Shown here in pieces: positions 1 to 7,250 of a stretch of 11,162 bases of DNA. This stretch comes from Planctomycetaceae bacterium (GTDB lineage: Bacteria; Planctomycetota; Planctomycetia; Pirellulales; Pirellulaceae), in NCBI GenBank assembly GCA_002862265.1, contig PKCQ01000186.1, positions 1 to 11,162 of the forward strand, read 5' to 3'. Numbering within the stretch: position 1 is the first letter of the stretch; every line of letters starts with the position of its first letter. The notes under the pieces are model-generated. The model made no database searches and was not told the origin of the DNA. It saw only the letters and a list, made by a program, of their open reading frames with translations. A program made the translations under genes and the position numbers.

Positions 1-2
1 GT

Positions 3-599
3 AAAGGACTACACGATACTGCTTCTGATGCAGAACAAGAACGGCTGAATTTTGCGGCGAATGCACCTGTTCGAGAATGGTTTAACTACAAGGGTGAGCT
101 TCTTACTTCGGGACGCTTGATCGATCTTCGAGGCGACCAAATCATCTTGGATGTTCAAGGGACTGAAGCGGAAATCTTGATTCAAGATTTAAGCGATGCC
201 GATCTAGCCTATGTCGGACAAGCTTGGTATTTACCGCTAGATTGCGGAACAGGTGATCCTCCATTCCAGGGACGTGATTTCACTCAAACGGTTTATCAGT
301 GGTCTGCACCAGGACATTGCCACAAACCTTTGTATTTCCAGCAAACGCAGCTAGAACGCTACGGACACTCTGCCGGCCCGATCATTCAACCAGTCCTTAG
401 TGCGGCACACTTCTTCAGTAACATCGCTATTCTTCCGTATCGCATGGGCATCCATCCACCCAACGAATGCCAATACAGCATGGGCTACTACCGCCCCGGT
501 GACTGCGCACCTTATATGATGGAACCACTGCCGCTCAGCTTACGGGGCATGGCGACTCAAGTCACAGCGATGTCCGGTGGAGCTGCTCTGATTCCTTGA
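3..599 (+). CDS. SHD1-domain planctomycete protein (3' part, start outside window)
   Basis: The frame is open from the left edge of the window, so the N-terminus is missing; 198 residues are visible. Residues about 22-75 resemble an SHD1 (SLA1 homology 1) domain as found in many planctomycete proteins: it opens with VREW, runs through a small beta-rich stretch about a modified group, and closes with the LSDADLAYV motif. After it comes a Cys/Tyr/Pro-rich tail (HKPLYF, LERYGHS, IQPVLSAAHFF, GYYRPG, CAPYM). I recall this tail as conserved in uncharacterised planctomycete proteins, from memory and without a search. No membrane segment is obvious in the visible part. A TTG at 117 could be mistaken for a start, but it lies inside the SHD1 domain, so it is not used here. 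Function is unknown; an envelope or extracellular location is plausible but not shown. The gene converges on the next one. Confidence 0.8.
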   Translation, partial: KGLHDTASDAEQERLNFAANAPVREWFNYKGELLTSGRLIDLRGDQIILDVQGTEAEILIQDLSDADLAYVGQAWYLPLDCGTGDPPFQGRDFTQTVYQWSAPGHCHKPLYFQQTQLERYGHSAGPIIQPVLSAAHFFSNIAILPYRMGIHPPNECQYSMGYYRPGDCAPYMMEPLPLSLRGMATQVTAMSGGAALIP

Positions 600-666
600 A
601 CCGTTCATTGCACAGCGGAGCTTTCGATTAAAAAATTGCTAATCCTCATAGCGAGCGATTCAAGAC

Positions 667-696
667 AGCTAGAACAGGCCGAGACCTGCTCTGGCT
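667..696. terminator. Hairpin between two convergent genes, probable bidirectional terminator
   Basis: The arms 667-678 and 685-696 pair over 12 positions with one G-U pair and one mismatch, around a 6-base loop. On the plus strand the stem is followed by a moderately T-rich stretch (atctttatta). It sits 68 bases after the stop of the SHD1 gene and 47 bases beyond the stop of the minus-strand membrane protein, the expected place for a shared terminator. Confidence 0.55.
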
Positions 697-742
697 ATCT
701 TTATTATGAATCCTCCCTCACTGGCTCCTCTCGACACAGATC

Positions 743-1840
743 CTACTTACTCTCAGTTTTGGGAGAGGCAGCGATCTGTGCCGTTTCATTTTGAGATCGA
801 GAATCATCCGGCGTCGCCTCTTCGTTCTGCGAGGCGGCCAAGTGTTTCAGGTTTTTAATCTGCTCATCGATGTCTTCAAGCTCACGCAGCTTTTCCGCAC
901 GCATTTTTTCCAGCTTTCCAATTCGGTGCTCTGGCGTGCTCCTGAGCAGGCGATGCAGGAGTTCCAGAACCAGTAATGCGCGAAAACCACGCATGGTAAC
1001 GCCCCTTAGGCGATATGCACGCACCATCTTGGCGACCTGCGACAACCGACTCGCATTTACCAGGTTCGATGTGCGAAGCACCCTGAGAGATCGCAAGAAC
1101 GACACAAAGGGTAGCAGGATAATGGCTGCGTCCAGCCAATGCGTCTTGCAGTATTTCAGCTTGTCGCGTGCTACCGATAGCATCACGATGAATTCGACGG
1201 TAAACGCAAACCAAATCACGCCGGTGCCCATATGAATCAGGGCCCGAGGCCATGGGTGCTCGGTCATCTGCTCCCTAAACAAAAATGGCAGACCGAGAAC
1301 CGGCAGAATGAGCAAGGCGATCCAAATCATCGGAACGCTGAACACGCGTTCCAAACGCCGTCGAAGACTGCGGTCAACTTGTTGCCATCCCCACTTCGGT
1401 AACCAGACTTTGTTTACTTCGCCGCGTCGCTGCGCACACATTCTTAGTGGCGGAAAGAGCAGGTACAGCCACCAGAAGGGATACATGCCTCGAAATGCCG
1501 ACCAACTTCGAAGCCGCAGGATGTGAAACACCTGCTCCAGCAGGAAGATTGGCCACAGGCAAGAAAGTAACATGAAGCTCCAGTTACCAAGCCAGAGCGC
1601 GTTCGCTTGAAAGCGGAGAAGGGATTGACGAGCGGCTGGAGACAATGGCACCGCCAGTGTCTCAGATGAACTGTCGCTCTGTGCCGTCGCCGTTTCACTC
1701 GCAGCCTCCCATTCTCCCCAGGGTTCGACCCATAGGACGAGAGTCACCGCAACCACAGCAAGAAAGAACAAAGAAAGGCCAAACATGATTGGCGCTAGGA
1801 CACCTTCGATCGGTCGTTCTTTTCGCTCCGTGCTAGTCAA
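743..1840 (-). CDS. Membrane protein with pore-less voltage-sensor-like module and C-terminal coiled coil
   Basis: This 365-residue membrane protein has hydrophobic segments at about 14-38, 86-108, 121-135, 168-188, 205-224 and 236-249. The C-terminal set looks like a voltage-sensor domain of the ion-transport superfamily: an S2-like helix with an acidic residue (E216), an S3-like helix starting HWLDAAIILLP (D237), and an S4-like segment with arginines every third residue (R250, R253, R256), then more basic residues to about 280. No pore loop or selectivity-filter sequence follows. Instead residues about 305-335 are charged and heptad-like (a likely coiled coil), ending in a polar Ser/Thr/Glu tail. 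The first membrane helices flank a Ser/Thr-rich, probably extracytoplasmic stretch (about 40-80). The chosen start is TTG, with a GGAAGGG stretch about 12 bases upstream; no ATG lies between it and the upstream in-frame stop at 1883-1885. Ion conduction is not shown. Voltage sensing or a proton conductance is conceivable, but the S1-like helix lacks the aspartate of Hv1 channels. Confidence 0.72.
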   Translation of the reverse strand: MTSTERKERPIEGVLAPIMFGLSLFFLAVVAVTLVLWVEPWGEWEAASETATAQSDSSSETLAVPLSPAARQSLLRFQANALWLGNWSFMLLSCLWPIFLLEQVFHILRLRSWSAFRGMYPFWWLYLLFPPLRMCAQRRGEVNKVWLPKWGWQQVDRSLRRRLERVFSVPMIWIALLILPVLGLPFLFREQMTEHPWPRALIHMGTGVIWFAFTVEFIVMLSVARDKLKYCKTHWLDAAIILLPFVSFLRSLRVLRTSNLVNASRLSQVAKMVRAYRLRGVTMRGFRALLVLELLHRLLRSTPEHRIGKLEKMRAEKLRELEDIDEQIKNLKHLAASQNEEATPDDSRSQNETAQIAASPKTESK

Positions 1841-1890
1841 AGAGACGAACCCTTCCCGTGAGTAGCTAACTACGAATCTCAGCTACAATT

Positions 1891-1954
1891 CTTTCCCTAA
1901 TCGTGGGGGAAGGCAAGTCGACCGGAAAAATGTAGCCGAGAAGTTCTGGTCGAC
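1891..1954. promoter_or_regulatory. Two adjacent hairpins in the divergent region upstream of ribD
   Basis: The first hairpin has arms 1891-1897 and 1907-1913 (7 pairs, one G-U) around a 9-base loop. The second has arms 1917-1927 and 1944-1954 (11 pairs, one G-U, including a perfect GTCGACC/GGTCGAC core) around a 16-base loop. They lie between the start of the minus-strand membrane gene and the start of ribD, so they could be operator or leader structures for either. I could not match them to the FMN riboswitch, and no run of T follows. The function is unknown. Confidence 0.35.
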
Positions 1955-2054
1955 ATCGTGAGATATTCGGCTGAAGTAGGTGATGAATACCATCAGATCC
2001 TCGCGTAAACTAATACATCCGCTAGCGCCAATTCGAAGAGACGCCACAAGCAAT

Positions 2055-3188
2055 ATGAATAAACGAAAGCAAGACGCCTATTGGATGCGGAAAGCCCTCG
2101 GCCTCGCAAAACAGGGGCAAGGACTCGTTGAACCCAATCCAATGGTCGGCTGCGTACTGGTCACACAAGATCAGGTCGAGATTGGAGCTGGATTTCACGA
2201 GCGGTACGGAGCCGAACATGCTGAGCCGCGGGCGATCCGGGATGCCATAGAACGCGGCAACGAAGCCGACCTACCGGGCTGCACGGCTTATGTCACCCTT
2301 GAGCCTTGTTGCCATTACGGAAAAACGCCACCTTGCACGAGGGCTCTCGTCGACGCGAAGGTTGCTCGAGTCGTGGTCGCCATGCAAGATCCATTTGCCG
2401 AAGTCGCGGGGCGGGGCCTAAATTTGCTCCGCCAAGCCGGGGTGGAGGTCGCTACTGGGATCGAAGAAGCTAGCTCGCGTGAACTCAACGCCCCTTATTT
2501 ATTGCGACTGGAGAACGCGAGACCTTGGATCATCGGCAAGTGGGCGATGAGCCTGGATGGAAAGATCGCTACGCATCGCCAGGATAGTCGATGGATCTCT
2601 TCCCCTACTAGCCGCGATTACGTCCATCGCCTGCGTGGTCGAGTTGATGCAATGATGGTCGGGATCGACACGGCCCTTGCTGATAATCCGATGCTCACTT
2701 GTCGATCCGAGGAGCCGGCTCAGCGCGTTGCGCATCGCATTGTTCTAGACTCTCGGGCTCGCCTGCCGGTTGAATCCAAGCTGGCTCAAACTGCTAAGGA
2801 TCTTCCAGTGACGGTTGTCGTTGGTCCAGATGCATGCCAAGACAACTGCTCCAAACTCGATTCGCTTGGTGTAGAGATCTTCACCGTTGAAGAACCTGCT
2901 GCATCTACGCGCCTGCAAGTCGCTTTGCGGAGTCTGGCTACCGAGAAGGGGATCACCAACTTACTGTGCGAAGGCGGCGGCAGAGTGCTGGGTTCATTGC
3001 ACGACGCGGGCATGCTCGATGAGCTAGAAGTATTCATTGCTCCTAAGCTCATCGGAAACCAGAACGCCATCAGCCCCCTTGGGGGCGCAGGCATAGATTT
3101 CGTTTGCGATAGCGCTACTTATCAGCTGGCCGACCACGAACTGCTAGAGCAAGACATCCACGCCCGCTACCGCCGCCGTCACCCTTAG
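2055..3188 (+). CDS. ribD: Bifunctional riboflavin biosynthesis deaminase/reductase RibD
   Basis: RibD carries out two consecutive cytoplasmic steps of riboflavin synthesis: deamination of the pyrimidine formed from GTP, then NADPH-dependent reduction of its ribosyl group. The N-terminal deaminase half (about 5-150) shows the EPNPMVGCV motif, the zinc/catalytic HAE motif (H55, E57) and PCCHYGKTPPC with the ligand cysteines C85 and C94. The reductase half (about 155-375) shows GKWAMSLDGKIAT, RWIS, the RVDAMMVGIDTALADNPMLT stretch, and CEGGGRVLGS. At 377 residues the length is normal and all key residues are present. An earlier GTG/ATG at 1980/1983 would add 24-25 residues without family support; ATG 2055 places the deaminase domain at the usual distance, although its Shine-Dalgarno is weak. 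The gene stands alone, without other rib genes nearby, as is common when the pathway is dispersed. It is the clearest housekeeping gene here and is undamaged. Confidence 0.95.
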   Translation: MNKRKQDAYWMRKALGLAKQGQGLVEPNPMVGCVLVTQDQVEIGAGFHERYGAEHAEPRAIRDAIERGNEADLPGCTAYVTLEPCCHYGKTPPCTRALVDAKVARVVVAMQDPFAEVAGRGLNLLRQAGVEVATGIEEASSRELNAPYLLRLENARPWIIGKWAMSLDGKIATHRQDSRWISSPTSRDYVHRLRGRVDAMMVGIDTALADNPMLTCRSEEPAQRVAHRIVLDSRARLPVESKLAQTAKDLPVTVVVGPDACQDNCSKLDSLGVEIFTVEEPAASTRLQVALRSLATEKGITNLLCEGGGRVLGSLHDAGMLDELEVFIAPKLIGNQNAISPLGGAGIDFVCDSATYQLADHELLEQDIHARYRRRHP

Positions 3189-3232
3189 CTTTCGGAGGCT
3201 GGGCACGCCCTGCTTTGCGCGTGGCTGGCCCT

Positions 3233-3252
3233 GTGGAGATTTATCCCTCCAC
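3233..3252. terminator. Short GC-rich hairpin between convergent genes, weak terminator candidate
   Basis: The arms 3233-3238 (GTGGAG) and 3247-3252 (CTCCAC) form a perfect 6-bp stem with an 8-base loop, between the ribD stop and the stop of the minus-strand esterase remnant. No T-run follows on either strand, so this is only a weak candidate. Confidence 0.3.
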
Positions 3253-3289
3253 CCGGAAGTAGCAGGAGCGGCAACAGCCGATAAACCGA

Positions 3290-4345
3290 CTACTTGTTCT
3301 TGAGCAGTTCCACCATGGCCTTGCCCATCGCTTCACCAACATTCATGTAGGTTTCTGCATTTCCACCATAGTGGCTGTTGGAAGCACCACCTTTCGATAG
3401 CGGGTGGGTGTAGACGCTGGCAACGTTGCCAGCAAACTCGGGATACTTCCCAGCCTTTCCATCGACAGAAAGCTGTGCGTTGAGGATCAGTCCCTCGTTG
3501 CCTTCGGCACCTTTCTCCGTTTGGCCAAGTGTCGCGCATACGAACTTCGCGTCAGGAGCATTAAAGTCCTTTCGTAGCTGATGATTCAGATGCACCAAGT
3601 TCTTTTCGTATCGCGCGGCATGTCCGGCGTTGTACCGATCCTTGTCACCCTGCCAAAAGAAGAAGCCTGCAATCTCATCTTTAGTTGCGTCCGGATAGGA
3701 TTTGCCTAGATCTTCCAATACTGCCTTGGCTCGAGCGATATCCCCGTCATATTGCATGCCCGCATACCAAGTGATCGGCTTCGGCTAAGAACCAACTTCC
3801 CACTTCAGTGGCGATTCTTTGTAGCCCGCGTAGTGATACTTCTTGTCCTTTTCGACAAACTCGAAAGAGTCGCTGCCGGGAGGCAGGAGATCCCAGCCCA
3901 GGCTACGGTTTCCAATGTAACTTTTGAGAATCATCACGGGTGCATCCACTGCTTCGCCGACATGATGACCGATTCCGAACTCGGGTCCGATCTTACCGCC
4001 CTTGATTGTCATCCACTCGTTGTTGAACTGACGACTTCCTCCAGTCCCACTGCCCATCACGCGGACATTGTGAACATCTTTCCGAACGGTCCACTCTCCG
4101 TTGGCATCGACCAAGTAGGGGTAAAGACCTTTCGCTCACCGCATTACGCAACGAACCTTCTGGCTTGTTGCCACCTTCGACTTTTCCAGCTCCCAACATG
4201 TTGGATTGGCCAAGCAAGATGAACACCTGTACGGGCTTGGTGACATCTCCTGGTTTCCCATCAGAGTCTGGTAGATCGTGCGCGGAGAGACTCGCAAAGG
4301 GAAAAAACAAAGAGTAAGCCAGACTTTCCGAACTGATAGTTGCAT
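3290..4345 (-). pseudogene. Sialate O-acetylesterase-like (SASA family) hydrolase, broken by two frameshifts and a nonsense codon
   Basis: Pieced together, the frames give a protein of about 350 residues of the SGNH-hydrolase/sialate O-acetylesterase type, exported carbohydrate esterases. It starts at ATG 4345 with a signal-peptide-like stretch (MQLSVRKVWLTL, then FFPFASLSA). The nucleophile motif ILLGQSNMLGAG follows, then FFFWQGDKDRYN, and GGASNSHYGGNAETY near the end with the likely catalytic His. Three lesions interrupt it. The first is a single-base shift at a six-base homopolymer (4302-4307, T on the coding strand), where a seventh T would restore the frame. The second is a shift near 4128-4132, between NKPEGSLRNAV and GLYPYLVDANGEW. 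The third is an in-frame TAG at 3785-3787 between KWEVGS and PKPITWYAG. Sequence between the lesions remains well conserved, so decay is recent, or the lesions are sequencing errors. A good ribosome site precedes the ATG. Family assignment is firm; substrate is unknown. Confidence 0.85.
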
Positions 4346-4353
4346 CCTATTTA

Positions 4354-4358
4354 TCCTT
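4354..4358 (-). promoter_or_regulatory. Ribosome binding site of the esterase gene
   Basis: On the minus strand AAGGA lies 8 bases before the ATG at 4345. It is the best Shine-Dalgarno match seen in the window. It supports 4345 as the true start of the broken esterase, rather than a later in-frame codon after the first frameshift. Confidence 0.6.
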
Positions 4359-4828
4359 ATGAGATGTATCGAGAAGAGCTGACATGGGAAGGTTCCATTG
4401 ATCCTTCTATCTAAGAGATGGAACGCAAACGTAGTAGACCTCGATAATCACAATAAGGATGGCCGAACGCTGCGAAAGCTACCGCTATCGTTGTTTCAAC
4501 CAGCGTATTTTCAAATCTCGAAGCGTTTTCGGGGGATCAGATTCTTCCTGAGCTCAGCGTTGGACCAGATAAAAAAACATCAAACCAAGAAAGACGCCAG
4601 CACCAAAGAGGCAACGTGCGGGTAGATCCAGAAGCTTTAGAGCCGCTCGTTCGGTTGCTCTATTCAACGCCTACGACCGCCGGCGATTCGAAAGGATCGA
4701 GCTCCATCGATATAGTCATCCTGCAAGAAGCCCAGATTTTCAAGGTCCAATAAAGCTTCTTCGAAAAGGCAAACGAGTGGTGCCACAGTCATCTGCAGTA
4801 TTTTGGATGGAATCGCATTCCTTGACAC

Positions 4829-4844
4829 TGCACGAATTCGTACA
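4829..4844. repeat. Near-perfect 16-bp palindrome in the gene-free stretch
   Basis: The sequence TGCACGAATTCGTACA is palindromic except for one position pair, with a perfect 10-bp core ACGAATTCGT at 4832-4841. It resembles an operator half-site pair in form only. There is no adjacent recognisable promoter or regulator gene. Confidence 0.35.
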
Positions 4845-5063
4845 GCCCACTACCTGAAACTAGAGCGCAATAAGATTTATCTGGCTGTTAGCGGCTTGCA
4901 CAAATCTCACGTTTACCACCTACTGATATTCCCACGTATTATCGCTGCGGGGCGTGCCACGCTTCGCATTATCGAGACTCTGGACTTACTTCGGCTCACC
5001 AGTGTATGCTCGCCGCCGACACAACTCCTGCAATATTTTAGAGTCTCGGCCCCAGAAGGCAAT

Positions 5064-7250
5064 CTACTCTCGCTCGATACGAACGCGGGCTCGGATACCG
5101 TCATTCACGAATGTGATTCCGGCAGCTGCTGATTTCACATTTCGATACACCGGCGGAATCGAGTGGCTAGGCGCAATCGCTTCGCCAGGAGGCCCGTAAT
5201 GCGTAGCCTTCATTGATCGCAATGACTCGTCCCACTCGTATCCACTTCCGTCAACAGCAATCAACTGCTGATGCCACATATGATTGTACAACTCAACGGA
5301 GTCTCGCTGGGGCATATGCTTCCTCCACTCGTTGAGTACCGGAACATTGCACCAGCTCGGATAGATCAGCTCTCGCTGAAATTCTCGTTCGAAAATCTTT
5401 TCGAGCAAAGCCGTGAACTCATCTGAAATCTTAACGTTCATATGATCGCCAAGCCAATTTTCTTTATCCTGTTTCGTAAAGACGACTCCACTCCCGCTCT
5501 GCTCCCGGTCAATGGCACGATGTACCACGTCAAGATTCGGAGAAAGCAATAAGACGCGGCCAACCAGAACTAGATGCACATCGATTTCCTGCCCGCAGTC
5601 GCCATTCTTGTAAGTAAGAATCTTTCTCTTCTTGTAACTTGAATCCCTCCAAACGCCATCTCGATGACCAAAAACATTGGAGAGATTCCGTAGGAATTCG
5701 AACAACCTATCTTCGTCCCTCCCTTCTTTCAATTCTATTGTGATTCCGAACGGAAGCTGCTCAAGGTCGTACCAGTCCTCTGGAAGATCATTGATCGCCT
5801 CGTCCCAGTCGACAAAAAGACTAACTGTTTCACCAAGCCAATCCATCGCTTTATCCATCACCTCATGCTGCGTACGGATACTGGACACCAAGATTCCCGC
5901 TGCAAAGGAATTAAAAGAAGCAGCCATGTGAAATACCGTCTCTTCATGCGGATCAGCCCCCGAGGGATTAATCTTTGCCGGACTCAGAATCTGCTTCACC
6001 AACGAGTACTGACTACCGGCAATCAGAGGCATCACAGTAAGATCAAAGTCCAGTGTCTGATCTAGTTCAAAGTGGAGTGCGATAGGGTCGAAGGCACCAC
6101 GCCAACGACGCTGATACGAATCACGCCATGCTGTGTAGTATGCCTTCTCTTCTGCACTAACATGCGTGAGTGGCAGATCAATCAAAGGAGTCAAATTGCC
6201 TGCAGCGCAAAAAGTTTTACTTCGGGCTCGATGGTCCTCGACCGTGATTTTACCAACTAATGCCTGATACCTCTGAAAGTTCAAAGAGGGATGTTTCTCC
6301 GGATCTATCAGCATGGATTGGTGATATGTGTCAGCTTGCAGAGCTCCCAATGCCCCACGAGCGTGCAATCGTCGCGAGTTAGCGATCCTCATTTGAGGTC
6401 CGCACCATCTACGAATCGTCGCATCGGAGATTACCAGTAATCCCTTACTTCTGTTGTTATTGCTGATCGGGTAACGTTCTCGAAAGTACCGGTACTCTGG
6501 CTCTGTCGCCAACGAAAACTTCGCATTAGCAGCCTCCCTGACAACAGCGACCAAGCGTTTAAGTTGTCCCAGCGAGTTCGTTACTGCAACATATTCGTGG
6601 GCCGCGACTAGATAACTATTGAGCTTGCCATCGTCGCTTGAGAAATTGAGTTAAGTGAGGCCCTCTACATTGCCGCTAGACTTGTTGACTGAGACACTTC
6701 GTTTCGAAGCTGAAAGTGTAATTTGAGCTCCTAGCAACTGTTGAAGTGCCTGCGATTGCTTCGGCTCGAGCAGTAAAGCAACGTCTGTGCCAAGATCAAA
6801 GTATGGATCGCTGCCGGTCACAGCCACACTCTTAATCAATTGCGGACCAAGCATTTCTGCTAGATCGTTCATCGAAAGGCCAAGCTCCGTCTGATAGCGG
6901 GCGAATACTTCCGCACCATTGCCTTCCATTTGCAGCAGCCGCATAACTGTTGCGGCATCCACTTGGAAACGAGTAATTGTTTGCAGAAGAGCGCGAAAGT
7001 TGGAGAAGAAGAATGCGTGCTGATCATGCGGAATGAACTCAGCGAGGGCATCCGTCTTTGGGTTGATGTCTCGCGTTAACTCACTCCAGTCGTATCCAGC
7101 GATAGTGATTCCTGGAATCGCTTCCACCGGCACGACCGCGTTCTCTTTGCTAGCCTGCCGCAGGATACGATCTAGCTGCAAGTTCTCGACAAACTCAGTT
7201 GAACCGGTGAACATATCAAAGGAGCGTTCGTATCCCGTCGCTCGAGTCAA
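5064..7250 (-). pseudogene. Large conserved-hypothetical planctomycete protein, split by an in-frame TAA and probably lacking its 5' end
   Basis: Two open stretches in one frame (7250-6654 and 6650-5064) are separated only by TAA at 6651-6653. Reading through gives about 728 residues, and the sequence across the stop looks continuous: GNVEGLT, stop, then LNFSSDDGKLNSYLVAA and VAVTNSLGQLKRL. I recognise the style of a large uncharacterised planctomycete protein, from memory only. Recognisable pieces are IPGITIAGYDW, PHDQHAFFFSNF, LLGPQLIKSVAVTGSDPYF, FRERYP, VISDATIRRWCGP, and a C-terminal block (VDGSGYEWDESL) close to the stop at 5064. No signal peptide or membrane helix is seen. Frame 7250 begins at TTG directly after the stop ending the upstream frame; the first ATG is at 7214. 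Neither has a convincing ribosome site, and the protein starts abruptly, so a missing 5' end is inferred. If the TAA is a true stop, the 6651-7250 piece would be a separate short protein; the 5064-6554 part would need TTG as its start. Function is unknown. Confidence 0.65.

Larger units (their letters stand above)
4346..5063. other. 718-base stretch without a recognisable gene
   Basis: This lies between the 3' end of the large minus-strand hypothetical gene and the 5' end of the esterase. Open frames of 60-110 codons exist on both strands (for example 4398-4625 and 4803-5132 on plus), but they show no motif, no convincing ribosome site and no family resemblance. Parts read on the minus strand are faintly protein-like around 4650-4790 but contain stops. 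The stretch should hold the esterase promoter. It contains a near-perfect 16-bp palindrome at 4829-4844 and otherwise nothing I can name. Remnants of a fully decayed gene are possible. Confidence 0.5.

Noticed and set aside
870..1253. Open frames on both strands inside the voltage-sensor-like gene
   Set aside because: They are shadows of the 743-1840 gene, which has consistent membrane helices and motifs.
1880..2054. FMN riboswitch upstream of ribD
   Set aside because: The conserved RFN blocks are not visible; only simple hairpins are present.
3752..4222. Plus-strand open frame of 156 codons opposite the esterase
   Set aside because: The minus strand encodes recognisable esterase sequence over the same bases in spite of its lesions.
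4803..5132. Plus-strand open frame of 109 codons in the gene-free stretch
   Set aside because: It starts at TTG without a ribosome site, shows no motif, and overlaps the 3' end of the minus-strand gene whose coding sense is clear.
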